This document shows positions 23,984 to 35,191 of a stretch of 64,000 bases of DNA, in pieces (the stretch's first letter is position 1; each line of letters begins with the position of its first letter). Where the stretch lies: NCBI RefSeq assembly GCF_047948215.1, contig NC_134456.1, forward strand, positions 56,809,959 to 56,873,958, in the 5' to 3' direction. The DNA comes from Lycorma delicatula (taxonomy: Eukaryota; Arthropoda; Insecta; Hemiptera; Fulgoridae). The translations under genes and the position numbers were made by a program. The notes under the pieces are model-generated. The model was not told where the DNA came from, made no database searches, and saw only the letters and a program-made list of their open reading frames with translations.

Positions 23984-25248
23984 TATCTCTACAGTAAAGA
24001 CCGCTGGGAAATTTCTCTCCTTACGGTTGGTGAACCTGTGTCGTTCGTGATCACGCTAGTAATGTACATACTACATTGTAAGTTGTCGCGTTGTAGTATC
24101 ACTGATTACGTGCGAGTTATTACGTTATGAAATGAATAGGAAAATCGATATTGCCGTCGACTGTGAAATACGTGGAGTCATACGTTTTTTAAACCATCAA
24201 AACGTTAAGCTAGCTGAAATTCATAGGCAACTGGTTTCTATGTACGGTGATAATGTAATGAATGAAAGAAACGTCCGAAAATGGTGTGAAAGGTTTAGAA
24301 ATAACAGAATTAATGTGCACGATGAAGAACGTTCGAGGAGGCACTGGATAATCACCGAGGACTTGTTGAAATACGTCGATGATGAAATCAGAAAAGATCG
24401 TCTCTCAACGATTTCCGACCTGGCCCTTCTTTTTTCTGATGTTTCAACAGCTGTTCACATTGGCCGTATTGTTCATGACCATTTAGGCTTCAGAAAGATT
24501 TGTGCACGTTGGGTGCCGCACAACAGAACGTCACAAAAAATCCGAATGGGATCTGCTTTGGAATTTTGATGTGCTACACAAAAAAAGGTGATCAGTTCCT
24601 TAATTCAATTGTTATCGGCAATGAAACATGGATTTCGTATTACACCTCAGAGAGAAAACCGAAGTCAAGTGAATGGTGTCAGCCTCAATCACCAACCAGA
24701 TCAGCAAAGGTCAAGCCGCAGCCATTTGAACGCAAACTGATGGCCACAGTCTTTTGGGATCGGTTTGGCATACTACTGATTGATTTCATTCCACGTGGAA
24801 CGACTATAAATGCAGAAGCCTACTGCGATACTCTAAGTTGCAGCGCGCCATTCAAAATCGGCGACGTGGGCGGTTCACCGACGGCGTCGTCCAGCTGCAC
24901 GATAATGCACGTCAACATGCTGCGGGTCCGACACGTGATTTACTGAGAACATTCGGATGGGACATATACGATCACCCACCATATAGCTCGGAGTTAACTC
25001 CTTCTGATTACCATTTGTTTGGGAAATTGAAAGAATTTTTTTGTGGTAAGTAATTCGCGGGTGACGATGAACTTAGAAACGCAGTTAATCAGCGGCTAAA
25101 TGTACTGACGGCAGAAGAATACGACGAGCGTGTATTGAAGCTGGTGTATCGCTACGTTAAATGTCTTAATTCATGTGGCGATTATATCGAGAAGTAGTAT
25201 AAGGAGAAGTAAGTTTTTTACAATAAAACGGTCTTTACTTTAGAGATA
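23984..25248 (+). mobile_element. mariner element with TIRs and TA duplication
   Basis: TA at 23984-23985 and 25247-25248 bracket a 1,261-bp body. The ends begin TCTCTACAGTAAAGACCG (left) and TCTCTAAAGTAAAGACCG (right, on the other strand), with one mismatch in 18. The length is standard for mariner. The interior is one transposase relic on the same strand as the left end. Confidence 0.93.
24132..25197 (+). pseudogene. mariner (DD34D) transposase, inactivated
   Basis: A full-span but broken mariner transposase. The ATG at 24132 opens MNRKIDIAVDCEIRGVIRFL, the paired helix-turn-helix DNA-binding domain, and reads to RWVPHNRTS...MGSALEF at 24569. A frameshift near 24510-24560 leads to VIGNETWISYY, where the first catalytic Asp (GDETW in the family) is Asn at 24620-24622. 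A second shift near 24840 leads to VQLHDNARQH, Asp at 24901-24903, and LTPSDYHLFGKLKEF, Asp at 25006-25008. Exactly 34 residues lie between these two Asp, the DD34D spacing. TAA at 25051 interrupts the C-terminus, whose natural end (GDYIEK) precedes TAG at 25195-25197. Two frameshifts, one stop and the lost Asp rule out activity. Confidence 0.93.
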
Positions 25249-26280
25249 ACCTCTCGTAGTATTAGCCATGCTGATCATTTATTTTAAAAAATAAATTCTA
25301 AGAAAAAAGATGCTTGCAGAGAATCGAACCAGAAACCAGCTGATGAAGAAACCAGTGTGATAATCACTATATCTTCTTTTTGATTTAATTTTCTCCTAAA
25401 TAAAACGAAAATTTTATGTTATGTTATTTTACGATGAAGTAATTCTCGTGGAGAGCTTTTGCTGATGAGGTTTTCACTTTTATTTTGTGACGCAATATAA
25501 AGTTATCAAGGCGTGGCGAATGAGAAAATGTTTTGTAGGAAATGAGAAACCATTTTATGAAGCGTTTTACATGCATTTCCCAAAAGATATACCCGTAGGT
25601 AATAATAGGGAAGTAGAAAGAACCATAAAAGTTTTGAAATATTTTTTAAAGGTTCACAAATGTTCTATCGGGAAAACTAAGGATTTACACAAGTTAACTT
25701 AGTTTTCAACAACACTAATGCATAATATTTAACTGCTTTTTTATGCTATTTCATATGAAAGGCTAACAGAATATTTTAAAAAAAAATTATTTTATACCTC
25801 CCCATGCACAAAACACACACACACACACAATTAATAACATAAGTAGTACTTGTACAGAGTATAAACTGTGTCCTTACATAAATCAAAATAGATCTTATTC
25901 TATGTTTGTGAAAACTACTAGAAATTCATAATAAAGTCTCAGCCCGACCTCGTGAATCGTCACGACTGAGATGATTTTGAATTTTTGTCATATTTATGAT
26001 ATAATCAAAACTGATTTACAGATTTTCTATTTTACAAAGAGATTGAACGGAAACCCGCCGTTCTTTCCATTTATCGTGATTTAAATCGTAATTTTTTAAG
26101 TTATTCTGAAATATACATATGAAAATATTAAATTCAAGTTCAGTATGTAACATCACCAGCCTCATTCAATTTTGTTTATAAAATATTTTAGAAAATACTG
26201 AGGTAAATCCAGATTAAGCATTCCTATAATAGGTTCTTTATGTTACTATAATTTCTGACATCTGGTTTTGTTGCAATCAG
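25249..26280. other. AT-rich DNA with minor repeats
   Basis: A short CA microsatellite lies at 25813-25829. A 71-codon open frame at 25487-25702 has no family I recognise and no splice or promoter context, so I do not call it a gene. The tRNA-like fragment at 25309-25373 is listed separately. Confidence 0.4.
25309..25373 (-). repeat. tRNA-derived fragment (possible SINE head)
   Basis: The minus strand carries TATAGTGATTATCACACTGG, which resembles a pol III A box region. Thirty bases later GGTTCGATTC is a close B box match. The acceptor and anticodon stems do not close properly, so this is not a working tRNA. It is best read as a SINE head or tRNA pseudogene. Confidence 0.35.
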
Positions 26281-27050
26281 TTGTGAAGGAGCGTTATACA
26301 ACAGAACGACTTTTGGTTGGTAAAGAGCATTACAAGAGCGGTGAATGTTACGCAGACTGTTCGAAAGCTTCGTACGATTCTTGGTCATTATAATACCCAT
26401 AATGATACAACAATTCCTAGTCCGATTAAGAAATTCAAAGCAACGTGTTCGGCTGCTAATATTAAACGCCCGAGGGCAGGCGTTCTAGTCGTTGAGAAAA
26501 TCGCAATTGTGCGTGAGATTGTTAATTTGCTATATAGATCCATTCGTCGTCGTTCACAACTGTGCGTTGCGAAAAACTCCTTGCGGCGAATTCTCATAGG
26601 TAATCTCCTCACGAGTGAATTAAAGATTCAGTTAACTCAAGAATTTAAACCAAATGATTATTTGCAATGAAGGCGGTTTGTTAAATGGTTTTTAGAAAGA
26701 TTAAATGGAAGACATATTTTCAAAAATAATTATCTTTAGTTACCTGCGCACACGTTTTTACTTGGGTAGCTTCGTTAATAAACAAAACTGCCGCTTTTGG
26801 ACACTAAAAAAACCTTGTAAAATCCGTGACAAGTACGATATACCTGCAACAAGCCAATATTTGGTATGAATTTTTTAGCCGGTGGAATGATCGGGCTTTA
26901 TTTTTTCAAGTGAAGATTTTACGCCAGTGGATGGATAACTTTACAGAAGTACGGTTACGAACTTTTGAATGGTATACATATAACTTGAAAATTTCTGAAT
27001 GTAAATATGCATAAAGTAGATGAAAAATTCATGTCAAACGGTTACTTAAT
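26281..27050 (+). pseudogene. IS630/Tc1/mariner-type transposase fragment
   Basis: The plus-strand frame 26317-26670 reads like the N-terminal half of an insect IS630-like transposase. It shows TVRKLRTILGHYNTHNDTTI, IAIVREIVNLLYRSIRRRSQ, then NSLRRILIGN and KIQLTQEFKPNDY. It ends at TGA and continues in decayed form: RRFVKWFLERLNG near 26672-26710 and FLAGGMIGLYFFK near 26870-26910, the usual WAGGIIGPYFF block. The first catalytic Asp region and the C-terminal third are not recognisable. No terminal repeats were found. It is a second, distinct copy of the superfamily piece at 5.5 kb. Confidence 0.78.
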
Positions 27051-28183
27051 TTTAAAGTAAAAGTATTTCCAGTTACAGATACACATCGTGTAGCTTTTTT
27101 TTCTACACACCGTATCTCGCCTTTCTTTGTATTGATACTGAAAAGTGTATTATTTCTATCTTTATTGAAAACAGATATATTCTATTTTTAGTTTTTCTAA
27201 TTATTTTATTATTATTCTTTTCTTGAAAAATAATTTTGATTCTATCCTATTCTGAATCTGTAGAAGTTTCCATAATCTTTACCTTTATAAATTCACATTT
27301 AAAAATCAATAAAGTTATTCTGAAACCATATTTATGGAGTTAAAATTATTAGTAATACAAAAATATGAACGTCAAGATTCTATTTGTAAGTAATCAAAAG
27401 AGAGAGATTTCTTCCACAATCATGATAATGTAAATTAAACGAAAAGCTTTCAAATTCAAATTTGTTTATACAATTACGTTAATAGAATAATAATAATAAT
27501 GGTATGTACATATATTTACTATAATTTCCCACCAGGTTAGTTGTGGTCCTACCCACAAGTTGAAGTTATAATTTTTCGAGTTACCTACAGAAATTTCTAC
27601 GTTATGGAAAAATTTTTTATTATGTTTCTGCGAGATGATTGGCAAAAGTAGATTTTATTTAAATGAGTCCAGTGAGTTTCTCTTGTTTATCCAATGAAGT
27701 GTGTTAATTATTACTATTTATTTGTATACTACTGAAGCGTGCTGTCAGAAATTTAGAAATGCGTCAAAACATTTATTTTGTATAAATTTTGAGTTACTGA
27801 AGCAGGATAATTCATTTCTTGCAGATTTATTTTATAACACAGATGTGGATTAATTTTATCCAATAAAATGTTTGGGAAGTAATTAATTATTAATAAAGTA
27901 ATTACTAATTAATTTGTGATGAACTTATCATTTCTAAATAAAAGCGTTCGCCTTACCCCAATCTGTTACTGTCCTTAAATAAATTACTACGTAAATCAAA
28001 CCAAAATAATTTCATTCTATTATTTCAAAAACAAAGCGAATCAAAATGAATAGGGGTCTAGAAAAAAAATCACCATAAAATGTAAAATAATCCGTACGAA
28101 AATCGCTTATCCATTTATAAAAATAAGTTAATTTCAAAAATCGTATTGTGTTAAAAGATACACGCTTACATTTTAAGGTCCAT
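27051..28183. other. AT-rich DNA, no gene seen
   Basis: No gene or recognised repeat in this stretch. Confidence 0.45.
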
Positions 28184-28576
28184 AAATCTTGAATCTCATT
28201 TTACGGTGTTACGTGTATGGTTATTTCAGTTGTATGTGTATTTTAGAAATAACATGCAACAAAAATAAATTAATGCCTCACACGCGAAGTATGCAAATCA
28301 AAATGTGATCAATAACCACAGATAAAAAAGAGGCATAATGATAATTATTTATATGATTAATACAAAGCAATTTATTAACAAGTGTTATTAAAAATAAATA
28401 AATTATATATCATTATGCCTCTTTTTACACTTTTTTATCTGTGCTTATTGATCATATTTTGATTTGCATACTTCACTTATGAGGTATGAATTTATTTTTG
28501 TCGCATTTTATTTCTAAAATACACATACAACTGAAATAATCATACACGTAACACCGTAAAATGAGATTGAAGATTT
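28184..28576. mobile_element. Hairpin (palindromic) element, MITE-like
   Basis: The left arm (28184 to about 28343) and the right arm (about 28412 to 28576) are reverse complements. They share AATCTCATTTTACGGTGTTA, TTTCAGTTGTATGTGTATTT, AAGTATGCAAATCAAAAT and GAGGCATAATGATA. The right arm holds 9 extra bases (GTGTAAAAA on the left arm's strand) that are absent from the left arm. The roughly 70-nt centre is plain AT-rich DNA. There is no coding capacity. A (TA)n run follows at 28594-28631. Whether this is a mobile element or a one-off inverted duplication cannot be told from one copy. Confidence 0.75.
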
Positions 28577-28592
28577 CGTATATGAGATTTTC

Positions 28593-28593
<1 letters not shown>

Positions 28594-28631
<38 letters not shown>
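28594..28631. repeat. (TA)n microsatellite
   Basis: Uninterrupted TA repeat, about 19 units, bounded by TCG and CGA so the whole is palindromic. Confidence 0.9.
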
Positions 28632-28632
<1 letters not shown>

Positions 28633-31600
28633 GAAAAATTCTGCAAGAATGTAAAATATTATATTAATAATGACTAAATAATGTGTTGGAACTAAAAATA
28701 AAATTTAACTTTATAAAAACATTTGTTTCGTACGCGGGAAAATTTTAATCAATATACTTCTCAACAAGGTCGGGAGTATATGACTAACCACCCAATCTTA
28801 CAGAAAATTTCACCAGTAATAGAACAATAATTCTTTATAGAAATAAAACATTGAAATTACATTCTACATTTTTTAAATATAAAGTAGGATATATAACAAA
28901 AAAATGAAGGGAGAAAAGAATTTATTTCACCATTATTCTAGTCAAGAGATTCTTTTAACGCGCTTTCTCTAGAAATGCGAGGCCTCATACATTCTCTCCA
29001 TATTCAATTTCACGAAAAACCACCTAAAAAATATATCTCGCTACATTTGTTACAGCTACATGGATCCGACCGTATTTTACTTAGAACCTCAGCAAATATG
29101 AGTAGTTCTTTCTTCATAGTCAGTCATATAAATTGGTACATTAAATAATCGTATTAAGAAAAAATATTATTCATGAACAGACTTATTTTGAAATATTTAA
29201 CAGGCGAATACATTTTTCAATGAATAATACATTAATTAATTCTTAAATAACATAATGAAGGAATAGATTTTCTACATCTGAATTAAAAATTCAGTTTTCA
29301 ATGATCAGTTACATTCAAATCGATATTTCTTAATTAGCTGACAAATCCTTATATATTTGTCGAATATAGCTACAATAGCTTTATTAAAGGGGAAATTATG
29401 GTGATCAAAATTAAATGGTGTATTTTAAATTAATTACGGTTCAAAAATGGCATGTCGGTTTTCTGCAAATCTTTACGTTTTAGGGTCCTACTATTTCATC
29501 TATGGACTTCAAAAAAACATATGTATATATGTGTGTACGTAGGTGTGTCGCAGTTTCTTTTGGCCCTATATTTTAGGATTGACCAAACCAATTTTTTTCA
29601 AATTTGGCTCGAATATATCTAAACGTGGGACATTGAATATATTAATTTTGTTTTAAAAATTAGTGCAGGGGTTGGGGGATATAGCGAAGAAAACAATTTC
29701 GATTTTCTGCAGAGGCTATTTGGAAAACTCTTTGATTTACTTTGGAAAAAATCTAAAAAAAAAAATTAAAAAAATTAACTCCCACCTCTTAAAATTGAAA
29801 TATATATATATTCTTTCCTCTATCTCCCTTCGGTTTTAATTTTTTTTTGTGTCTTATACGTCATATTTAGTACTATCAAAAAATGTCTAAAATTTTTCAA
29901 AATTACAAACCCAAACCTTAAAAAAGAAAATTTTTTACGATCTTCTTTTGTCTTTAATTGGAAGGAATGTTAGATTTAGGGAAACTTTACTTAAATTTGT
30001 TGAGATTAACTTATATTTGAATATTTAATTTTTTGTTTTTGTTTTTTTTAATTTTCCCCATCTCTAAAAAATATCACTTTACGGTCAGTTAAAATTTAAG
30101 CATTTTGAGCCACTGTATATTTCGAACACAAAATAAAAAGTAATTTTTTTCATTACTATAAAAATTATACTACTCTACTCTTTAACATTTTGAACGATTC
30201 TTTAAATTTATTTTTTTGTTAAGGAACATTTCTTAAAAAAAAAATATTTTTTTCCTAAATTGTCGTACCCACACTAAGGGAGCTCCCAAAATCAAAAATT
30301 TTTTATTTGAAATTGGGAAATTTTGATGCTTAAATGCTATTTTGGTATTACAATCGATAAAAAAGTCCTATTTATACGGAGGCCCTAAACTTTTAAAAAA
30401 ATATGAAAAACTTTATTTTTTGTAACATATTTAAACGTTTATTACAAAAATAAAAATAAGAATTTTAAAGACTGAATTTTAAAGAATTTACGACTTTCCA
30501 AGGAAAAAGCTATGCAAGGTACTGATACTTGACTGATGTAGCCGGGCGAGTTATACCCGGCTTGGCCAGCTTTTTTATCTTTAATGTTCTCCTTTCTACT
30601 ATCACACATTAAGACAAGAAGATTACAACTCGTTTAAACAAACAGTTGAAGTACAACATGGGAAATTGGTATTGGTAAATACGGGATTAGCTGAAGACAA
30701 AAAAAAATAAGCTTATTGCTTTACAATAATTAACAAAAAACTAGCTAAAGCGAATTAGGTTGGTTGTCAGATTTAATAATTATATAATATTGGAGTGTGT
30801 TGGGAGCAAAATCTAAAGGAAGACAAAGACTGAAATTAAAAAACACAAGGACTTAAATATGTCGAGTTTAAAAAATTAGCATAAAAATTAAACGTAGCTG
30901 AATCGATGGGGTAAAAAACCCACATCAGGTACAAAAAAGAAATAAATAAACACAAAAAACATTGCTTCTGCGGCAGTTTTAGCTGTTAACAAAGAAATAA
31001 AAAATAATAACATTTATTTTATAAATGAATTTCAAAAAACCCTAGTTGTAAAAATATCTGTACAAGATAAACGTTTAAACAAAGTATTCCAATTTTTAAT
31101 AAAAAGAAAAAAATAGATGTCTTATAAAATTATCACCATTGTTTTACTCTTTATAATTACAAATGAGATGTACAGAATTATATAGCAATGGTTACTAGAA
31201 GCGTGGTGAGATGGAATAGTGGAATGGTAGTATTTACAAAAATACCATTGTCAGAGTATTCAGGTAACTTTTTCATCCCATCGTTACCTTTAAACGTGAC
31301 TTATTTATTTGTCAATATTATTCATTTTTTTAATGTTATTAAATAACTTAGCTTTTTTATATTTTGTTTAAGTCTAGTGAGTCAACAAAATAAAATCAAA
31401 TTGAAAGATACCGAATTTAAATAACCTAAATTAATGATATCTGTTTATACGTGCTACGTAATCTTATATTATCTTTTCTTTTAAAAAATAATTCACAATA
31501 AAATTTAAATTTTTTTCCACAGATTTAATCATGTCTGCTCACACATATCCTCTCTCACAGACTCATAAACAAATACACCCCAATAAAATAGAGAAAAAAA

Positions 31601-31689
31601 GCGTTGTATCGATGAAGATGGTTTCGTGTACAAATAAACCTCCATTTTCAGGTTTGATAATACTGGCTTAGAAACCCTTAACAATCTTA
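28632..31689. other. AT-rich DNA with a probable dispersed repeat
   Basis: No gene seen. 29440-30580 reads like old non-coding repeat sequence. It contains a block near 29454 (CATGTCGGTTTTCTGCAAATC) related in inverted form to 36690-36710. It ends near a small GC hairpin at 30541-30561 (GCCGGG ... CCCGGC). I cannot name the repeat. Confidence 0.35.
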
Positions 31690-32020
31690 TTAACTTATAG
31701 ATCCATCTGTCTGTCGTGTAGGTCTATAGATAATAACCAACACGACATGAAATTGAATGAGAACAGGCTTTGAACTCCAGCTCTTATTTTAGGGCGTTCA
31801 AGTTTGTTATTCTCCTGAAACGTACTAGTCACATTTCAAACAAAAGAAATGCGGGCCACCGAAAATACTGAACCCGGTAAGTTCACTTTTAGGAAAACCT
31901 AACACATACAGATAATCTCTTAACACAAACGTTGTAGTGTTGTTTACCACTTCTGAACTTATCTGCATTCTTCTGCCTTCTACAAATCTCTCTGGGGACT
32001 CGGTAATCCATAACACTTGT
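31690..32020. other. Unrecognised stretch, less AT-rich
   Basis: This stretch is less AT-rich than its neighbours. A 63-codon open frame lies on the minus strand (31825-32016). The frame includes FVLRDYLYVLGFPKSELTG but matches no domain I know. It could be an exon scrap or a repeat. Confidence 0.25.
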
Positions 32021-32397
32021 ATTATGTCCTTCTATCTCTGATCTTAACTCCTTTTTTACCTTATATTTTCTGCTGATGATATTACCTTTTTCTCATTTCG
32101 TTATGATCTTTCCCGCTATTTTTTTTTTTTTTGTTCTTCTTCTGCTACTGATTCCTGACTATATTAACATAAATATTCCTACCAATAAAATAATATCTGC
32201 CGTTAAATTAATGTCCTATATACTAGCTAATAGATTTCAGATTTTTAAAACCAACAAGAAATCATTTTTGGTACAGAATATACCACAAATAAATATGATG
32301 GTAGAAAAATAAACTTTTATTCTATGAAGGTCATGGTGTATCAAGAAAAGATGCAACACGTAAATCATTTCAAGGAACATATCATCATCGCCATTAC
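32021..32397. other. AT-rich DNA, no gene seen
   Basis: A 78-codon open frame at 32076-32312 is hydrophobic and low-complexity. It looks like AT-rich chance coding, not a gene. Confidence 0.4.
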
Positions 32398-32473
32398 AAG
32401 CATATTTCGGTTGTGCTTAGTTAAGCACAACCGAAATATGCTTTCATGAATACTGAGTTCAGTATTCATGAAA
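32398..32473. repeat. Two overlapping near-perfect palindromes
   Basis: The first palindrome has 22-bp arms at 32398-32419 and 32422-32443, with no mismatch and only GT in the centre. Its core word is CATATTTCGGTTGTGCTTA. The second has 15-bp arms at 32442-32456 and 32459-32473, again perfect and again with GT as centre; its core is TTCATGAATACTGA. The two share two bases. Shortly after, GGAACACTCTGTATA near 32507-32521 resembles the end of a Tc1/mariner TIR, so the site may lie in an old element. No gene is involved. Confidence 0.9.
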
Positions 32474-33272
32474 AAATGTTATTTATCCTATGTAAGGAAA
32501 CTTATGGAACACTCTGTATATAAAAAAGTCGATAATGGAAACTAAATATTACCGTAATAGTATTTTTGTTCAGCCAATGGTGTTTTGAAACTCGATTAAT
32601 ATGTAATAAAAATCAAGATAACATTCATCTGGGTAAATATTTTAAATTATTTTTAAAAAACATTTTCAAATAACCCAAAATAAAATAACATTACACAAAC
32701 TTAAAAAAAAATGAACACTATAAGAAACTCGGTTTTTACTGTAATATGTATGTCATGCGCGTATTTTGCTAATAACTGCAGAACATCTTTGCTTGAAAAC
32801 TTCGAGCTACGTTTTTATAATCTGTTAATTACATATGTTGATTTTAATTCACAATTTAGCCAAAGAGATGATTAATATTAGACACACAGGCGTAGTATTT
32901 CCAATTATGCCACAATTCAGATCATCGAACCTATATCTATTCTGGTAAGTTTTAAATGTCAATGCTCTACAGCAAGTAGTTGTATATATATTTACATAAT
33001 ATATGTTTACCGCAGGGATGGATTACTGTAACTTACTTAAGATTGAATAAATACTTATTGCGTCAATAAACAGAGAAACCAAGAAAATAAACGATGAGTA
33101 AATAAAAAGTTTCATTTCTTATAAAGTTTTTCATTTAATGGCAACAGGCCAAATCCTATAAGTAAATAACATACAAAGAAAACTAAGAAGATTTCAGTTA
33201 ACCTATTTAGCCCAACTAAGAACTTAAAATCAATTGATTTCAGACGTTTCTTTCCTTTTTTTCTAACTATTC

Positions 33273-33274
<2 letters not shown>
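32474..33274. other. AT-rich DNA, no gene seen
   Basis: No gene or named repeat, apart from the possible TIR end near 32507-32521. Confidence 0.4.

Positions 33275-33337
<63 letters not shown>
33275..33337. repeat. (AC)n(AT)n compound microsatellite
   Basis: AC units at 33275-33304 pass directly into AT units at 33305-33337. Confidence 0.9.
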
Positions 33338-33340
<3 letters not shown>

Positions 33341-33415
33341 ATGTTTTCATGATGATGAATATATTAAAAGTAAAAAATAAATCTCATCAATGGACGTTAA
33401 AAATAATTAAACTTA

Positions 33416-33470
33416 TTTTTACTTCCTAGTACGAAATAAAGGAAGTATTTTGATTGCAAAAAAATAATAA
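33416..33470 (+). repeat. Fragment of the 19-kb dispersed repeat (start)
   Basis: TTTTACTTCCTAGTACGAAA and GGAAGTATTTTGATTGCAAA parallel the first 50 bp of the repeat at 19080. The rest of that repeat is not present here. Confidence 0.5.
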
Positions 33471-33565
33471 GTTTTAAGGAAATTCTTAGTAATTTACAAA
33501 AATAAAAAAAATTAAAATGATTAAAAAAAAAAAAAAACAATAAAATACATTTATATACATTCGTA

Positions 33566-35191
33566 TACAGAATCATTCAAGAGGAAAGGTAAATAATTTT
33601 GGAACTGATTCTAGAGCTTGAAATAAGGAAAACGTTCATACAAACATAGCACGTTCAAGAATGCTTTGTTTACGAGTTAGGGCTAGCAAAAGATTTACTC
33701 GGATTTCACTTCCTCCGGTGAAATCCGGTCATACTGAAAATTTTAAGGCCTATGTAAGAAGTAAACCTGATGGTTTTTTATGTTTTTCGACCTGAAAAAT
33801 CAATAAAGTCCCAGAACTGTATCTCACGCAGTTTTTAAGATATCCAACGTAAAACAGAAAAATTCGGTTAGGAAAAACAGGTTTCTTTTTTAGGTTTAAA
33901 ATACAATGACCATGCTAAATTAATAAATAACTACTAAATGCGTGAATTTTATTATTAAAACTTGAAAAGGTTTTAATTCTGAAAAAGTGATTAACAGAGT
34001 CTACAGTAAACAAAAATTAATCAAATGTTATTAATAAAAGCAAAACAGAACAAAACTTAACAGAAAAATGTTGCAAATTTGTAAAAAATAAAAAACAGCT
34101 GTAATAAATAGGCCCTTTCATATTAGAACAATTTTTCAAGGGGAGAAATTATCAGGAATTTTTATACAATGAAATTCTTACTGTGCTTGAAAATTTCTCA
34201 TAGGCGAAATGAACCGAAATGTAGTAATCAACTTGATGAAGCACCAACACAATTTCACGACTGAAGTAAGACAATTCTTACGTACGTAAGATTATATTTT
34301 GTACGTAGAGGGTCAGTAAATTGGTCACCCAGAACACCGGACCTTACTTCCTTAGATGACAGTTTATGGTGATAAATAAAATGTGAGATAATCAAGAAAA
34401 AATACAAACGTGATGAACTGATCGCTCGCATTCTCAATGCTGCTGCCTTCATCAAGGAACGCGAGAATATCATTAGCTTGCCGGCAAAAAATGTAAGGAA
34501 AGCCTTGAAAAGTGAATGATATCAATGGTAGAATTTTCGAAAATTTATTATAAATTAATATAATATAAAGCATAGTTTTTTGTTGTTTTTTTTTTTTTAA
34601 ATTAGATTAAAATTATTTAAATTTTTCAAAGTAATACATTTATTGTTCTAAAACTAGCTGTTTTTAATTTTTATAAATTCATAACATTTTTCTATTAAGT
34701 TTTGTCTGTTTTTGTTTTTAATAATTAAATATGAATTTTTTTCATAGACTTTACTACATTAATTTTCTCAGAATTATATCTCTACAAGTTTTGATAATAA
34801 AATTTACGTTTTTATCAGTTATTTAAAACAGTTATTGTACTACAAGCCTAAAAATTGTTTCCGTAACAAAATTTTTCTGTTTTACGATGGAAAATATGAA
34901 AACTACGGGGGGGGGATACAGTTTTGGGAGCTGTTTTATTTGGTTTTTCAAGTCAACAAGCATAAGAAACTATCAAATTTACGCCTTAAAATTTTCAGTA
35001 TGACCGCATTTCACTGGGGGAACTGAAATCCGGGTGAAATTTTTCGTTAGCCATAAGTCAATAACAAAGCGTTTTCGGACGTACATGTATGAACGTTTTC
35101 CTTATTTCAGTCAATAAATTATTAGTCCTTATTATTAAATTATTATTATCAGTTCCTAAATTATTACTCTTTCCTCCTGAAGCATTCTGTA
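33566..35191 (+). mobile_element. mariner-like element with about 550-bp TIRs
   Basis: The left arm (33566 to about 34110) and right arm (about 34640 to 35191) are imperfect reverse complements along their whole length. Shared words include GAAATAAGGAAAACGTTCAT, CATACTGAAAATTTTAAGG, CGTAAAACAGAAAAATT and AGAAAAATGTT. The ends are TACAGAAT, with TA as the likely target duplication. The 0.5-kb centre holds only the last part of a transposase. A related element lies at 60.35-61.6 kb. Superfamily by transposase and TA; the long TIRs are unusual for classical mariner. Confidence 0.82.
34110..34525 (+). pseudogene. IS630-like transposase, C-terminal relic
   Basis: Plus-strand pieces in changing frames match the end of the insect IS630-like transposase. 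FFKGRNYQEFLYNEILTVLE (34131-34190) corresponds to the block before the second catalytic Asp. LDEAPTQFHD (about 34232) corresponds to the FQQDGAPAHF motif. RRGSVNWSPRTPDLTSLD (about 34307-34360) is the RRGP..WPPRSPDLTPLD block and keeps its Asp. KRDELIARILNAAAFIKERE (34410-34470) is the C-terminal helix. Stops and shifts break it, and the N-terminal two thirds are absent. Confidence 0.82.

Noticed and set aside
25309..25373. Functional tRNA gene
   Set aside because: A and B box-like words are present, but the stems do not close into a cloverleaf. Kept only as a tRNA-derived fragment.
25487..25702. 71-codon open frame with a GKTKDLHKL stretch
   Set aside because: No known domain, no splice or promoter context, and frames of this length are expected by chance between transposons.
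33112..33303. Open frame beginning with CVCVCV
   Set aside because: It translates an (AC)n microsatellite.
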